The notes under the pieces: model-generated
The model's input: only the letters and a program-made list of their open reading frames with translations
Databases searched by the model: none
What the model was told of the DNA's origin: nothing
Origin: Melaminivora jejuensis
GTDB taxonomy: Bacteria > Pseudomonadota > Gammaproteobacteria > Burkholderiales > Burkholderiaceae_C
Assembly: GCF_017811175.1 (NCBI RefSeq)
Contig: NZ_JACWIJ010000002.1
Span: 2,418,001-2,482,000 of the forward strand
Reading direction: 5' to 3'
DNA: 64,000 nucleotides
Program-made: the position numbers and the translations under genes
Shown here: positions 29,925 to 39,779 of the stretch, one piece after another
How positions within the stretch are numbered: the stretch's first letter is position 1
Layout: each line of letters starts with the position of its first letter

Positions 29925-30499
29925 CTACCGCGCCAGCGCCTTGAGCGCCAGCTTGATGCCCTCGCTCACCTCGACCTCGGCCGGCAAGGCCTTGAGCGCC
30001 GCTGCCGCCTCCTTGTCGCTATAGCCCAGCGCCAGCAGCGCCTGCAGGATGTCGGCCTGGGCGTCGCTCTTGACCTGGGCGCGCGCGCCGCCCATGTCGG
30101 CGCCCAGCTTGCCCTTGAGCTCCAGCAGCAGCCGCTCGGCGGTCTTCTTGCCGATGCCGGGCACCTTGATGAGGCGCCCGCCCTCTTGCAGCGTCACCGC
30201 CTGCGCCAGATCGGCAACGCCCAGGCCCGACAGCACCGACAGCGCCGTCCTCGGCCCCACGCCGGCCACCTTGATCAGCTCGCGAAACGCCGCGCGCTCG
30301 GGCTGCGTGGCAAAGCCGTAGAGCAGCTGCGCGTCCTCGCGCACGATGAAATGCGTCAGCAGCGACACGCTCTGGCCCACGTCCGGCAGGTTGTAGAAAG
30401 TGCTCATGGGCACCTGCACCTCGTAGCCCACGCCGTGGCAGTCCAGCAGCACTTCGGGGGATTTTTCTCCAGCAGCGTGCCGGTCAGTTTGCCTATCAT
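29925..30499 (-). CDS. ruvA: Holliday junction branch migration protein RuvA, frameshifted near the start
   Basis: About 191 aa after correction. RuvA binds four-way DNA junctions and loads RuvB. ATG 30499 gives [15 protein letters not shown], the family N-terminus; adding one base to the CCCCC run (GGGGG at 30456-30460 on the plus strand) continues with [20 protein letters not shown]. Two helix-hairpin-helix motifs follow ([33 protein letters not shown]), and the C-terminal domain III ends [16 protein letters not shown]. The annotated frame from 30515 starts with a spurious N-terminus. Divergent from phoH; separated from ruvB. Confidence 0.9.
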
Positions 30500-30600
30500 G
30501 GCTGTCCTCGCTCATTCACTCGTTCATTCGCCTGCGGCGCGCCGGGCAGCGTGCGCCCAGCCGCCGAAAACCATCCAAAAGCCCTCGGGAAATTATCAGC

Positions 30601-31560
30601 GTGATCCTGCGCCACACCTTCACCCCTCACAACAACACCCGCCTGTCCCACCTGTGCGGCCCGGCGGACGCGCACCTGCGCACCATCGAGGCGGCGCTGC
30701 AGGTCAAGATCGCGCACCGCCACGAGCAGTTCAAGGTCGAAGGCCCCAAGGCCGCCGCCACGCAGGCGCTGGAGCTGCTGCAGGCGCTCTACGAGATGGC
30801 CGAGCGGCCCATCCGCGACGAGCAGATCCAGCTCATGCTGGCGGGCGATCCGGACATGCCCGAGGACGCCGGCACGCCTGCCCTGCTGGCCACGCGCCGC
30901 GCCGACCTGCGCGCGCGCACCACCGGCCAGGGTGCTTACCTGGCCAACATCGCCGCGCACGACATCACCTTCGGCATCGGCCCGGCCGGCACCGGCAAGA
31001 CGTATCTCGCCGTGGCCAGCGCCGTCGATGCACTGGAGCGCAGTAACGTGCAGCGCATCGTGCTCACGCGCCCGGCGGTGGAGGCCGGCGAGCGCCTGGG
31101 CTTTCTGCCGGGCGACATCACGCAGAAAGTCGATCCCTACCTGCGCCCGCTGTACGACGCGCTGTACGACCTGATGGGCTACGACCGCGTGCAAAAGGCC
31201 TTCGAGCGCAACGCGCTGGAGATCGCGCCGCTGGCCTTCATGCGCGGCAGGACGCTGAACAACGCCTTCGTGATCCTGGACGAGGCGCAGAACACCACGC
31301 CCGAGCAGATGAAGATGTTCCTCACGCGCATCGGCTTTGGCTCGCGTGCCGTGGTCACGGGCGATGTCAGCCAGATCGACCTGCCCAAGGGCTCCATGAG
31401 CGGGCTGATCGACGCCGAGCGCGTCTTGAAGCGCGTGCAGGGCATTGCCTTCACGCGCTTCACCAGCGCCGACGTGGTGCGCCATCCGCTGGTGGCGCGC
31501 ATCGTCGATGCCTACGATGCGCGCAGCGGCACCAGCGTGCGGCGCAGCGCGGGCGAGTGA
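30601..31560 (+). CDS. PhoH family protein
   Basis: 319-aa cytosolic PhoH-like NTPase (phosphate-starvation/RNA-metabolism family). Walker A is GIGPAGTGKTYLAVA (near residue 125), Walker B FVILDEAQNTTPEQMK, and VVTGDVSQIDLPKGSMSGL follows. GTG 30601 was chosen because MILRHTFTPHNNTRLSHLCG is the usual beginning in related genera; no strong Shine-Dalgarno is visible. It is followed by ybeY, the common phoH-ybeY pair, here separated by a short repeat. Confidence 0.92.
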   Translation: MILRHTFTPHNNTRLSHLCGPADAHLRTIEAALQVKIAHRHEQFKVEGPKAAATQALELLQALYEMAERPIRDEQIQLMLAGDPDMPEDAGTPALLATRRADLRARTTGQGAYLANIAAHDITFGIGPAGTGKTYLAVASAVDALERSNVQRIVLTRPAVEAGERLGFLPGDITQKVDPYLRPLYDALYDLMGYDRVQKAFERNALEIAPLAFMRGRTLNNAFVILDEAQNTTPEQMKMFLTRIGFGSRAVVTGDVSQIDLPKGSMSGLIDAERVLKRVQGIAFTRFTSADVVRHPLVARIVDAYDARSGTSVRRSAGE

Positions 31561-31566
31561 GCAAAT

Positions 31567-31630
31567 AACTATCTTTTTAGTAGCTGTCAGCGCTTGTCCA
31601 GCAAGGCTTTGGGCCTGAAAACACTAAAAA
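31567..31630 (+). repeat. Dispersed short repeat between phoH and ybeY
   Basis: ACTATCTTTTTAGTAGCTGT and CAGCGCTTGTCCAGCAAGGC followed by TTTGGGCCTGAAA is one of the best matches to the repeat. It starts just after the phoH stop. Confidence 0.8.
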
Positions 31631-31652
31631 TTCAACATTTTGTCCTGACCTC

Positions 31653-32114
31653 ATGGCACTGCACCACCTGAGTCTGTCGCTGCAATTCGCCCGCGACGCC
31701 GAGGCCACCGCCCACCGCCCGCTGCTGGCGCGCCACCAGGTCACGCGCTGGATCCGCCATGCCCTGGCGGTGGACGCCGAGATCACCGTGCGCATCGTCG
31801 GCGAGGCCGAGGGCCGGCGCCTGAACCATGAGTTCCGGCGCAAGGACTACGCCACCAACGTGCTCACCTTTGACTACCAGCAGGAGCCCATCGCCGTGGC
31901 CGACCTGGTGCTGTGCGCCCCGGTGGTCGAGCGCGAGGCGCGCGAGCAGGGCAAGACGCTGGCCGAGCACTACGCCCACCTGCTGGTACACGGCACGCTG
32001 CACGCCCAGGGCTGGGATCACGAGACCAGCGAGCAGGACGCGCAGGAGATGGAGGACTACGAAAGCGCCATCCTGCGCGGGCTGGGCTTTGCCGATCCCT
32101 ACGCGGCAGGTTGA
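31653..32114 (+). CDS. ybeY: Endoribonuclease YbeY (rRNA maturation)
   Basis: 153-aa zinc-dependent endoribonuclease involved in 16S rRNA 3' end maturation and ribosome quality control. The zinc-binding H3 motif is HLLVHGTLHAQGWDHE (His-x3-His-x5-His). The preceding RRKDYATNVLTFDYQQEPI is also family-typical. It follows phoH with 92 bp between. The corC/lnt genes that often come next are absent. Confidence 0.95.
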   Translation: MALHHLSLSLQFARDAEATAHRPLLARHQVTRWIRHALAVDAEITVRIVGEAEGRRLNHEFRRKDYATNVLTFDYQQEPIAVADLVLCAPVVEREAREQGKTLAEHYAHLLVHGTLHAQGWDHETSEQDAQEMEDYESAILRGLGFADPYAAG

Positions 32115-32224
32115 GCGCCGGGCGTCTGGCGCCGGGCGTTTGCGCGTGAACAGCCGCACGGATATCCGGGCCGTCAAAACACTGCAACCCTGCACAGGCC
32201 CAATGGCGCACGCCGCCCCCCCTA

Positions 32225-32387
32225 AGAGCGTGTTTACGATCCCCGCGCGGGTGCGCGAGCGCGGCCTCGGGCGGTCTGCGGCGTTGCAAATCCTCGCGAT
32301 AGCACGGGCTATCGCTGCGGTTTGCGCCTGGCAGCCCATCCCGATCCGCACCCGCGCCTCTGCGCGCGGAGATCGTAAACACGCTCT
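32225..32387. repeat. 163-bp palindromic repeat element, copy 2
   Basis: Same length and orientation as 5028-5190, with identical 17-bp terminal inverted repeats (32225-32241 and 32371-32387) and the same central GCGATAGC/GCTATCGC hairpin. Two substitutions were seen by eye. It fills most of the 320-bp gap between ybeY and the TSUP gene; the rest of the gap (32115-32224 and 32388-32434) shows no gene. Confidence 0.9.
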
Positions 32388-32434
32388 AAGATCGGCGCGG
32401 CCAGCGCTGTGCCGGCTGATTTCCTGCGACCCTG

Positions 32435-33190
32435 ATGTTTGATCTGTCCTTGCTCCTCGTTGCTGCCTTCGTGGCCGGCGCCCTCAATGCCGTGGCCGGC
32501 GGCGGCAGCTTTCTGACGCTGCCGGCGCTGGTCTTCACCGGCGTGCCACCCGTGGTCGCCAACGCCACCGGCACCGTGGCGCTGCTGCCCGGCTACGCGG
32601 CAGGCGCCTGGGGCTTTCGCGAGGACATGCAGGCACCGCCCGGCCTGTCGCTGCGCGCCGTCATCGGGCTGTCGCTGATCGGCGGCTCGGCGGGGGCGGC
32701 GCTGCTGCTGATCACCTCGGATGCCGCCTTCAACAAGATCGTGCCCTGGCTGCTGCTGGCCGCCACCGCCCTGTTCGCGTTCGGGCCGCAGCTGCGCCAG
32801 TGGGCCGGCGCGGCCACGCACGGCGGCGGCAGCACCTCGCCACTCAAGGCCGGCGCGGGCGTGCTGGCCGTGGCCATCTATGGCGGCTACTTCAACGGCG
32901 GGCTGGGCATCTTGCTGCTGGCGCTGTTCGGCCTGCTCGGCCAGACCCAGCTCAACGCCATGAACGGCATGAAGAACCTGGTCTCGGCCCTGCTCACGGC
33001 CATTGCCGTGCTGATCTACGCCGCCGGCGGCAAGGTCTTTTGGTACCAGGCGCTCGTGATGATGGTGGCTGCCACCGCCGGCGGCTACGGCGGCGCCCGC
33101 CTGGCGCGCCGGCTGCCACCCGCCGTGCTGCGCTGGGGCATCGTCGCCACGGGGCTGGTCATGACGGCGCTGTTTTTCTGGAAGCAGTAG
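32435..33190 (+). CDS. Sulfite exporter TauE/SafE (TSUP) family membrane protein
   Basis: 251-aa inner-membrane protein with about eight hydrophobic segments. The internal duplicated TSUP signature is visible: FVAGALNAVAGGGSFLTLPA near the N-terminus and GGYFNGGLGILLLALFGLLG in the second half, each a Gly-rich re-entrant motif. Family members export sulfite, sulfoacetate or other organosulfur anions; the substrate is not predictable here. It stands alone and converges with the hipA remnant. Confidence 0.9.
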   Translation: MFDLSLLLVAAFVAGALNAVAGGGSFLTLPALVFTGVPPVVANATGTVALLPGYAAGAWGFREDMQAPPGLSLRAVIGLSLIGGSAGAALLLITSDAAFNKIVPWLLLAATALFAFGPQLRQWAGAATHGGGSTSPLKAGAGVLAVAIYGGYFNGGLGILLLALFGLLGQTQLNAMNGMKNLVSALLTAIAVLIYAAGGKVFWYQALVMMVAATAGGYGGARLARRLPPAVLRWGIVATGLVMTALFFWKQ

Positions 33191-33219
33191 AGAGCTGAAA
33201 TATGCACAGGCTGTGCCGG

Positions 33220-34083
33220 TCACAGGAAGGCTGCACGCTGCTCGCGCAGGAAGGGCCGGTCGATCTGTCCGGCAAGCAATTGCACCTGTGCCGCTGCCAC
33301 ACCCGCGCTTGCGAAATGCTCCTGCCATCCGGCAACCACTTCGCATACCCGCCTGATCTGGGCGATGGCTTCGGGTTTTTTCAGGCCGCACCGACGCGCA
33401 TCTGCTGGTAACCCAACGCCTGCCCCGAGGGCAGTACGTCAAATGCTGGCGACAGCTCGTATTCGCCGGTGGCCGTCATCAGCAAGGCGTGGTTCTTCTC
33501 ATGGTCGTCGGTGTTGTCGATCAGGATGTTGAAGACCATGCGGCGAAACAACTCGTGCATCTGCGCGCGGTGACGGCCTTCAGCCGTCACGCCGCGTCGG
33601 CGCAGCCATTGCGCCAGCTCGGGATAGCCGGGCTGTTCGCCAGCAGCCAGCAAGACGACCCGAGCGGACAGCGCATGGCGCCGCCGCTCGCCCTCCTCAC
33701 GGTCGAAGCGACGCACTGCCACAGCGTGCTCCCGACGCAACGGCACGGGCAGCGTGGGGGCAACCTCCATGCCGGCGCGGGCCGCCAACGTCATGGTGGC
33801 GTGCTCGACCAGCGCCATGTCGATGGCCTCGCCAGGCTCGTTGAACTTCAGCACCCAGGGATGCCCCTGCAGCTCCAGCAAGGCCTTGGGGCGCGCCCCA
33901 CCCAGGGTGGTGCCAGGGGCGATGAGGCGGCGCTGCTCCTGTGGCACCGGCTCACCGGACAGGATTTGCTCGACCAGTCCCTGCATGGCCTGGACGTCAG
34001 CCAGGCGCGGCAGCGGGGTCGGCCAGCCACCACAGATAAAGCGTGTCCTGCGGCTGGTAGCGTTGCAGATCGAAAGCGATCAT
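33220..34083 (-). pseudogene. HipA family toxin kinase, decayed by deletions
   Basis: From ATG 34083 the gene starts MIAFDLQRYQPQDTLYLWWL and ADP, then hits a stop (APG then TGA). The correct frame resumes after the join as PLPRLADVQAMQGLVEQIL; about 110 residues normally between these are absent. The kinase part follows: GTTLGGARPKALLEL, VEHATMTLAARAGMEVAPT, catalytic FNILIDNTDDHEKNHALL. A second break after GYQQMRVGA shifts frame into LKKPEAIAQIRRVCEVVAGW and EHFASAGV, ending at 33220. The start overlaps the hipB stop (ATGA). The toxin is almost certainly inactive. Confidence 0.75.
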
Positions 34084-34457
34084 GGCGCAACGTCTCCTGT
34101 CTTGCGGCCTTGACCCGCCGGGGGATAGAGCGCAGGCCGCCGGCGCACCGATCGTGCCTGGGCAGCGCGCACGGCATCCTCCAGGGCACCCAGGTCGTGT
34201 TCGGGCGCGGCGCACTCGGCCAGGGCCTGGGAGCGCCCCATCAACCACAGGGCCGTGGCATAGACGCCCATGGAGACGCTGGGATCTCCCTTTTCCATGC
34301 GCGCAAGCGTGGGCTGCGAGACACCGATGCGCTGCGCCCAGGATTTTTGCGGCTCGCGCCGGCGCTTGCGGGCAATGGCCAGGTCTTCGCCCAGGGTGCG
34401 CAGGTGGCTCAGCACTGCGGCAGGCATGGCATCAATCGTGGCAGATCGTTTTGACAT
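34080..34457 (-). CDS. HipB-like XRE family antitoxin/repressor
   Basis: 125-aa helix-turn-helix DNA-binding protein. The XRE HTH covers about residues 22-70 (LGEDLAIARKRRREPQKSWA, QRIGVSQPTLARMEKGDPSV). In HipBA systems the antitoxin neutralises HipA and represses the operon. Start ATG 34457 was preferred over an upstream in-frame ATG that reads through the A/T-rich promoter. Its stop overlaps the hipA start. It is intact although its toxin is broken. Confidence 0.8.
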   Translation of the reverse strand: MSKRSATIDAMPAAVLSHLRTLGEDLAIARKRRREPQKSWAQRIGVSQPTLARMEKGDPSVSMGVYATALWLMGRSQALAECAAPEHDLGALEDAVRAAQARSVRRRPALYPPAGQGRKTGDVAP

Positions 34458-34520
34458 GACATATACATAGGCAGATTGAACAAAAAAGCAATATATATGT
34501 TGGTTCAACCTTGATACTGA
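34458..34520 (-). promoter_or_regulatory. A/T-rich promoter/operator region of hipBA
   Basis: The stretch is strikingly A/T-rich for this genome (ATATACATAG, CAATATATATG) and holds an inverted pair TTGAAC (34476-34481) / GTTCAA (34503-34508) separated by 21 bp. That is suitable for an autoregulated HipB operator, but no precise -10/-35 pair could be assigned. Confidence 0.4.
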
Positions 34521-34562
34521 GAAATCTGGCAGGAACCGGCAAATTCAGCATCAAAACCGCCT

Positions 34563-34601
34563 GAAACCATGATCAGACAAGCGCAGACAGCTATTGTTTT
34601 T
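34563..34601 (-). repeat. Dispersed short repeat overlapping the dtd stop codon
   Basis: AGACAAGCGCAGACAGCTAT, then TGTTTTTGAATTG, is a reverse-orientation core. The TAG of its TAGCTGTC supplies the dtd stop. Confidence 0.65.
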
Positions 34602-35055
34602 GAATTGACCCCGCCGGCTCGATGCGCAGCGGAATGGTCACCGGCCCGTCGTTGACCAGGTGTACCTGCATGTCGGCGGCGAACTCCCCGGTCTGCACAT
34701 CCGGGTGCAGCTCGCGGGCGCGCTGCACGAAGTGCTCGTACAGGCGCCGCCCCTCGGCGGGCGCGGCGGCCTGGCTGAAGCCCGGGCGGTTGCCGCTGCG
34801 CGTGTCGGCGGCCAGCGTGAACTGGCTGACGATGAGCAGCCCGCCGCCCACGTCCTGCACGCTGCGGTTCATCTTGCCGGCCGCGTCGCTGAACACGCGC
34901 AGCCGCAGCACCTTGGCCAGCAGGCGCTCAGCCTGGGCATCGCCATCGCCCTGCTCGGCGCACAGCAGCACCAGCAGGCCCGGGCCGATGCGCCCGATAA
35001 CCTGGCCCCCGACTTCGACATGCGCCTGGCGCACGCGCTGCAGCACGCTGATCAT
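34591..35055 (-). CDS. dtd: D-aminoacyl-tRNA deacylase
   Basis: 154-aa enzyme that removes D-amino acids mischarged on tRNA. Family motifs: [17 protein letters not shown] at the start, [15 protein letters not shown] with the SQFTL motif, [11 protein letters not shown] and the C-terminal [11 protein letters not shown] (the NxGPVT motif). ATG 35055 overlaps the stop of the upstream CDF gene (ATGA). The last five residues and the stop codon come from a short repeat. The 572-codon frame running through it from 36309 is a shadow of the CDF gene. Confidence 0.94.
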   Translation of the reverse strand: MISVLQRVRQAHVEVGGQVIGRIGPGLLVLLCAEQGDGDAQAERLLAKVLRLRVFSDAAGKMNRSVQDVGGGLLIVSQFTLAADTRSGNRPGFSQAAAPAEGRRLYEHFVQRARELHPDVQTGEFAADMQVHLVNDGPVTIPLRIEPAGSIQKQ

Positions 35056-36038
35056 GCGGCTCCCTCCTCGCCGCTCTGGCCCTGTTGCCGCTCTTCCTGC
35101 TCGCGCCGCGCCTGGATGGTCTCGAAGACCGTGGCGTGGTCGCGCGGCAGCAACTCGATGGTGGCGCGCAGGCCGGGCACGGCGTGCAAAAGGGCCTGCT
35201 CGACAGCGCGGCGCTCGCGCGCGGCGCGCCCCAGCGTCCAGTCGTGCGGCAGGTGCATGTGCAGCTCCAGGTGGCTGCGCGCACCGGCACGGCGCGAGAC
35301 CAGGCCGTCGAACTGCACCGCACCGGCGTTGTCTGCCGCGTGCTGATCCAGCACGGCCTGCACCTGCGCCAGCTGCTCGGGCCGCATGGCCTTGTCCATC
35401 AGGCCCTGCGAGGCATCCCACAGCAGCCGCGCGCCCTCGCGCAGGATGTTCAGCGCCACGCCGATGGCCACCAGCGGATCCAGCCACAGCCAGCCGGTGG
35501 CGCGCACCGCCAGCAGGCCGACGACCACGCCGATGGACGTCCACACATCGGTCAGCAGATGGCGCGCATCGCCCTCCAGCGCTGCCGAGCGATGCACGCG
35601 CGCGGCGCGCAGCAGGCCCCAGGCCAGGGCGCCGTTGCAGGCCGTGCTGGCCAGCGACAGGCCCAGGCCCCAGCCCAGCTCCTGCACCGGCTGGGGATGC
35701 AGCAGGCGCAGCCCCGCCGCCCACAGGATGGCGACGGCAGCGCCCAGGATCAGGATGCCCTCGAAGCCCGAGGAGAAATACTCCGCCTTGTGGTGCCCGT
35801 AGGGGTGGCAGTCGTCTGCCGGGCGCTGCGCCACCGTGACCATGGCCAGCGCGAACATGGCGCCGGCCAGGTTGACAAAGGACTCCAGCGCATCGGACAG
35901 CAGGCCCACCGAGCCGCTGACCCACCAGGCCAGAGTCTTGAGCACGATGGTCAGCAGCGCCACGCCCACCGACACGCGCAGCAGGTTCACCGGCGTCATC
36001 CAGCCGGGCAGGGGCTTGTTGGACAAGGGTTCGGACAT
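35052..36038 (-). CDS. Cation diffusion facilitator (CDF) family transporter
   Basis: 328-aa inner-membrane metal-ion/proton antiporter with six predicted helices. Metal-site regions are visible: [17 protein letters not shown] in TM2, [15 protein letters not shown] after TM3, and [19 protein letters not shown] in TM5, followed by a cytosolic domain with [17 protein letters not shown]. Substrate (zinc, iron or other divalent ion) not resolved. It forms a coupled pair with dtd through a 4-base overlap. Confidence 0.9.
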   Translation of the reverse strand: MSEPLSNKPLPGWMTPVNLLRVSVGVALLTIVLKTLAWWVSGSVGLLSDALESFVNLAGAMFALAMVTVAQRPADDCHPYGHHKAEYFSSGFEGILILGAAVAILWAAGLRLLHPQPVQELGWGLGLSLASTACNGALAWGLLRAARVHRSAALEGDARHLLTDVWTSIGVVVGLLAVRATGWLWLDPLVAIGVALNILREGARLLWDASQGLMDKAMRPEQLAQVQAVLDQHAADNAGAVQFDGLVSRRAGARSHLELHMHLPHDWTLGRAARERRAVEQALLHAVPGLRATIELLPRDHATVFETIQARREQEERQQGQSGEEGAA

Positions 36039-36120
36039 GCCGGCGATTATGCGAAGCGCGCACCGCGCGGGCCATCGGCATCTCGCCAAGCCCTTGCGGA
36101 TGGGCTATAAGTTTCCCTGC

Positions 36121-38235
36121 ATGAACGACACGGTCGCTCCCACCCCTCCTGCTCCCTTGCGTCCCCAGGCCGGCGCGCCCGCCAGCGCTGAGATATGCGT
36201 GTCCCCGGCCCTGCAGCCCGATGCCCTGCCGACCCTGCTGGCCTGCTTCGATGCCGCCTCGCTGCGCTGCACCTTCGCCAGCCTGGACTACGCGCGCCAA
36301 AGCGGCCACAGCCCCGCCAGCGCCCTGGGGCGCACGCTGCGCGAGCTGCTCGACGACGCGCAGTGGCAGGCGCTGCAGCCGGCGCTGCAGCAGGCGCTGG
36401 CCGGCCAGCCAGCCCAGTTGCGCCTAGCCCAGGGAGCGGCGGGCAGCGAGGCCCAGCACTGGCAGATCAGCGTCTTGCCGCAATTTGCCGCCGATGGGAG
36501 TGGCGCGCGGCAGGTGCATGGCATTGCCGTGCTGATCCAGGACGGCAGCCGCCAGCTGCGCGCCGAGCGGGCGGTGCAGCAAAGCGAAGAGCGGATGCGC
36601 AAGTTCTCCGCCGCCACCGAGGAGGGCATCGCCTTTCACACCGATGGCGTCATCACCGACTGCAACGACGCGCTGCTGCGCCTGACCGGCTACCGGCGCG
36701 ACGAGATCATCGGGCAGCACCTGCTGCAGTTCATCCACCCGCAGGATCAGGAGGCGGTGCGCCGCTACATGGCCCAGGGCCGCGAGGACATCTACGAGAT
36801 TGCCGTGCGGCACAAGAGCGGCGCCATCGTGGCGCTGGAGGTGATCGGCAAGACCATGCCGCAGGCCGCCGGCGGCTACCGCGTGGTGGTGGCGCGCGAT
36901 GCCACGGCGCGGCGCCAGGCGCAGCAGCGCGCCGAGTTCCTGACCTGGCACGATGCGCTGACGCAGCTGCCCAATCGGCGCCATCTGATGCTGCAGCTCG
37001 AACGGCTGCAGCATCGCGCGCAAGTCGGCCCCATCCAGGCCGCGCTGCTGTTTCTGGATCTGGATCACTTTCGCACCGTCAACGAGTCGCTGGGCCACGC
37101 CGCCGGCGACCAGTTGCTGTGCGAGGTGGCGCGGCGCCTGCAGGACGGCAAGCGGCCCGGGCGGCCCGGCTTCATCGCCCGCGTCGGCAGCGACCAGTTC
37201 GTGGTGCTGCTGACCGGCGCCATCGATCGCGCCCAGGCCGCGCGCGAGGCCGATGCGCTGCTGGAGCGCTTGCGCGCGCCTTGCACCATCGCCGGCACGC
37301 CGGTATCGATTTCGCCCTCGCTGGGCATCAGCCTGTTTCCGGACGACGGCCAGGTGGCCGACGAGCTGCTGCGCCGCGCCGCCAGCGCCCTGCAGCAGGC
37401 CAAGGACAGCGGACGCGGTACGCACCTGTTCTATGCCCCGGGCATGGAGGGCCAGCCGGCAGCACTGCTGCACCAGGAATACCTGCTGCGCGAGGCCATC
37501 GCCCAGCAATCCTTCGTGCTGCACTATCAGCCGCAGGTGGAAGTGGCCACGGGCCGGCTGCACAGCCTGGAGGCGCTGGTGCGCTGGCAGCATCCCCTGC
37601 AAGGACTGGTCGGGCCGAGTGCCTTCATCGAACTGGCCGAGTCGCGCGGGCTGATCACGCACATCGGCCGCTGGGTGCTGCGCGCCGCCTGCCAGCAGTT
37701 GCGCGCCTGGCACGACGCCGGCCTGCCGCGCGTGCCGGTGGCGGTCAACCTGTCGGCCATCGAGTTCCGCCAGCGCGATGTGGTCAGCGATATCGCCCAG
37801 GTGCTGCGCGAATGCAATCTGGCGCCGCAATACCTGGAGGTCGAGGTCACCGAATCGGTGTTGATGCACGACGTGGCCGGCACCCGGGCCACGCTGGCGG
37901 CGCTGCAGGAGCTGGGCGTGGCGGTGACGGTGGACGACTTCGGCACCGGCTACTCCTCGCTGGCCTACCTCAAGCACTACCCGCTCAACAAGATCAAGGT
38001 CGATCGCTCCTTCGTCATGGACACGCCGCACGACAGCGACGACGTGGCCATCGTGACCGCCGTGGTGCAGCTGGCGCGCAGCCTGCAGCTCAAGTCCGTG
38101 GCGGAAGGGGTCGAGAGCGATGCGCAGCTGCAGTTGCTGCGCCGCATCGGCTGCGACCTGGCGCAGGGCTTCGGCATCTCGCGCCCGCTGCCGGCGCAGC
38201 AGGCCCAGGCCTGGATGCTGGCCCTGCCGGGCTGA
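36121..38235 (+). CDS. PAS-GGDEF-EAL protein with degenerate GGDEF, probable c-di-GMP phosphodiesterase
   Basis: 704-aa soluble regulator with no membrane segment. A divergent N-terminal PAS-like region (about 20-150) precedes a clearer PAS (about 160-270, [19 protein letters not shown]) with PAC. In the GGDEF domain (about 280-445) the active-site motif is RVGSDQF (near 356) instead of GGDEF, so cyclase activity is unlikely, although [19 protein letters not shown] is kept and may bind GTP. The EAL domain (about 465-704) has intact EALVRW (near 485), [10 protein letters not shown] and KVDRSFV. It is best read as a phosphodiesterase. Divergent from the CDF-dtd pair. Confidence 0.92.
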   Translation: MNDTVAPTPPAPLRPQAGAPASAEICVSPALQPDALPTLLACFDAASLRCTFASLDYARQSGHSPASALGRTLRELLDDAQWQALQPALQQALAGQPAQLRLAQGAAGSEAQHWQISVLPQFAADGSGARQVHGIAVLIQDGSRQLRAERAVQQSEERMRKFSAATEEGIAFHTDGVITDCNDALLRLTGYRRDEIIGQHLLQFIHPQDQEAVRRYMAQGREDIYEIAVRHKSGAIVALEVIGKTMPQAAGGYRVVVARDATARRQAQQRAEFLTWHDALTQLPNRRHLMLQLERLQHRAQVGPIQAALLFLDLDHFRTVNESLGHAAGDQLLCEVARRLQDGKRPGRPGFIARVGSDQFVVLLTGAIDRAQAAREADALLERLRAPCTIAGTPVSISPSLGISLFPDDGQVADELLRRAASALQQAKDSGRGTHLFYAPGMEGQPAALLHQEYLLREAIAQQSFVLHYQPQVEVATGRLHSLEALVRWQHPLQGLVGPSAFIELAESRGLITHIGRWVLRAACQQLRAWHDAGLPRVPVAVNLSAIEFRQRDVVSDIAQVLRECNLAPQYLEVEVTESVLMHDVAGTRATLAALQELGVAVTVDDFGTGYSSLAYLKHYPLNKIKVDRSFVMDTPHDSDDVAIVTAVVQLARSLQLKSVAEGVESDAQLQLLRRIGCDLAQGFGISRPLPAQQAQAWMLALPG

Positions 38236-38273
38236 GGGCAACATCTCCTGAACTGTCATTCGGCGCATGGACA

Positions 38274-39764
38274 ATGCACGCCATGCAGCCGCTACCCGAC
38301 CTTCCCGAACCCGTCCTGCACAGCGACCCGGCCGCCGCCCTGGCGCAGGTGCAGCTTTTGTACCAGCAGCAGATCGAGCACCTGCGCTGCGCCATGCAGC
38401 GCTTCGTCGCCGGCGAGACCCCGGCCACGCCGGTGCGCGCCTTCTACCCCTATGTGCGTATGCACATCGCCACCGTGGCGCGCGCGCCCACGCACTTGGC
38501 CTATGGCTTCGTCGAAGGGCCAGGGCGCTACGAGACCACGCTGACGCGCCCCGACCTGTTTGCGCGCTACTACCTGGAGCAATTCCAGCTGCTGCGCGCC
38601 AGCCACGGCGTGGAGCTGGAGGTCGGCCTGTCCGAGCAACCCATCCCCATCCATTTCTCCTTTGCCGAGCACGACCACATCGAAGGCTCGCTGAGTGCCG
38701 AGCGGCGCCTGCTCATGCGCGACGTGTTCGACCTGCCCGACCTGGGCGCCATGGACGACGGCATCGCCAACGGCGCGCACATGGCGCGCCCCGGCGAGGC
38801 GCAGCCGCTGGCGCTGTTCACCGCGCCGCGCGTGGACTATTCGCTGCACCGCCTGCGCCACTACACCGGCACGGCGCCCGAGTGGTTCCAGAACTTCGTG
38901 CTGTTCACCAACTACCAGTTCTACATCGACGAGTTCGTGCGCCTGGGCCGCGCCGAGATGGCCAGGCCGGACAGCGAATACATCGCCTTCGTCGAGCCGG
39001 GCAACGTCGTCACGCGCCGCACCGGCCTGCCGAGCGAGGCCGGCGACGAGCTGGGCGCCGCCCTGCCGCGCCTGCCCCAGATGCCGGCCTACCATCTGGT
39101 GCGCGCGGACAGAAGCGGCACCAGCATGGTCAACATCGGCGTCGGCCCGGCCAACGCCAAGACCATCACCGACCATATCGCCGTCCTGCGCCCGCACGCC
39201 TGGATGATGCTGGGCCACTGCGCGGGCCTGCGCAACAGCCAGCAGCTGGGCGACTACGTGCTGGCGCACGCCTATGTGCGCGAGGATCACGTGCTCGACG
39301 AAGAGCTGCCGCTGTGGGTGCCGATTCCGGCGCTGGCCGAGATCCAGGTCGCGCTGCAGCAGGCGGTGGCCGAGGTCACGCAAATGCCGGGCGACCAATT
39401 GAAGCGCATCATGCGCACCGGCACCGTGGCCAGCACCGACAACCGCAACTGGGAGCTGCTGCCCGACAACCTGCCGCAGCGGCGCTTCTCGCAGAGCCGG
39501 GCGATTGCGCTGGACATGGAAAGCGCCACGATTGCCGCCAACGGCTTTCGCTTCCGCGTGCCCTACGGCACCTTGCTGTGCGTATCCGACAAGCCGCTGC
39601 ACGGCGAGATCAAGCTGCCCGGCATGGCCAACCACTTCTACCGCGAGCGCGTCGATCAGCACCTGCGCATCGGGATGCGCGCCATCGACATCCTGCGCGC
39701 CGGCGGCACGCACCGCCTGCACAGCCGCAAGCTGCGCAGCTTTGCCGAGGTGGCGTTTCAGTGA
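38274..39764 (+). CDS. amn: AMP nucleosidase
   Basis: 496-aa purine-salvage enzyme that hydrolyses AMP to adenine and ribose 5-phosphate. It has the N-terminal AMP nucleosidase domain (ARAPTHLAYGFVEGPGRYET, ARYYLEQFQLL) and a C-terminal nucleoside-phosphorylase-like domain (IGVGPANAKTITDHIAVLRP, MLGHCAGLRNSQ, ALDMESATIAANGFRFRVPY). ATG 38274 follows the upstream EAL gene by 38 bp on the same strand; ATG 38283 is an alternative. Length is normal. Confidence 0.95.
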   Translation: MHAMQPLPDLPEPVLHSDPAAALAQVQLLYQQQIEHLRCAMQRFVAGETPATPVRAFYPYVRMHIATVARAPTHLAYGFVEGPGRYETTLTRPDLFARYYLEQFQLLRASHGVELEVGLSEQPIPIHFSFAEHDHIEGSLSAERRLLMRDVFDLPDLGAMDDGIANGAHMARPGEAQPLALFTAPRVDYSLHRLRHYTGTAPEWFQNFVLFTNYQFYIDEFVRLGRAEMARPDSEYIAFVEPGNVVTRRTGLPSEAGDELGAALPRLPQMPAYHLVRADRSGTSMVNIGVGPANAKTITDHIAVLRPHAWMMLGHCAGLRNSQQLGDYVLAHAYVREDHVLDEELPLWVPIPALAEIQVALQQAVAEVTQMPGDQLKRIMRTGTVASTDNRNWELLPDNLPQRRFSQSRAIALDMESATIAANGFRFRVPYGTLLCVSDKPLHGEIKLPGMANHFYRERVDQHLRIGMRAIDILRAGGTHRLHSRKLRSFAEVAFQ

Positions 39765-39779
39765 TTTTGGTGTTTTCCG

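Noticed and set aside
33211..33225. Possible second LexA box near the end of the hipA remnant
   Set aside because: CTGT and ACAG are separated by 7 rather than 8 bases and lie within a gene end, not a promoter.
33202..33411. 69-codon plus-strand ORF after the TSUP gene
   Set aside because: It lies opposite the C-terminal part of the hipA remnant, whose minus-strand reading matches the HipA family.
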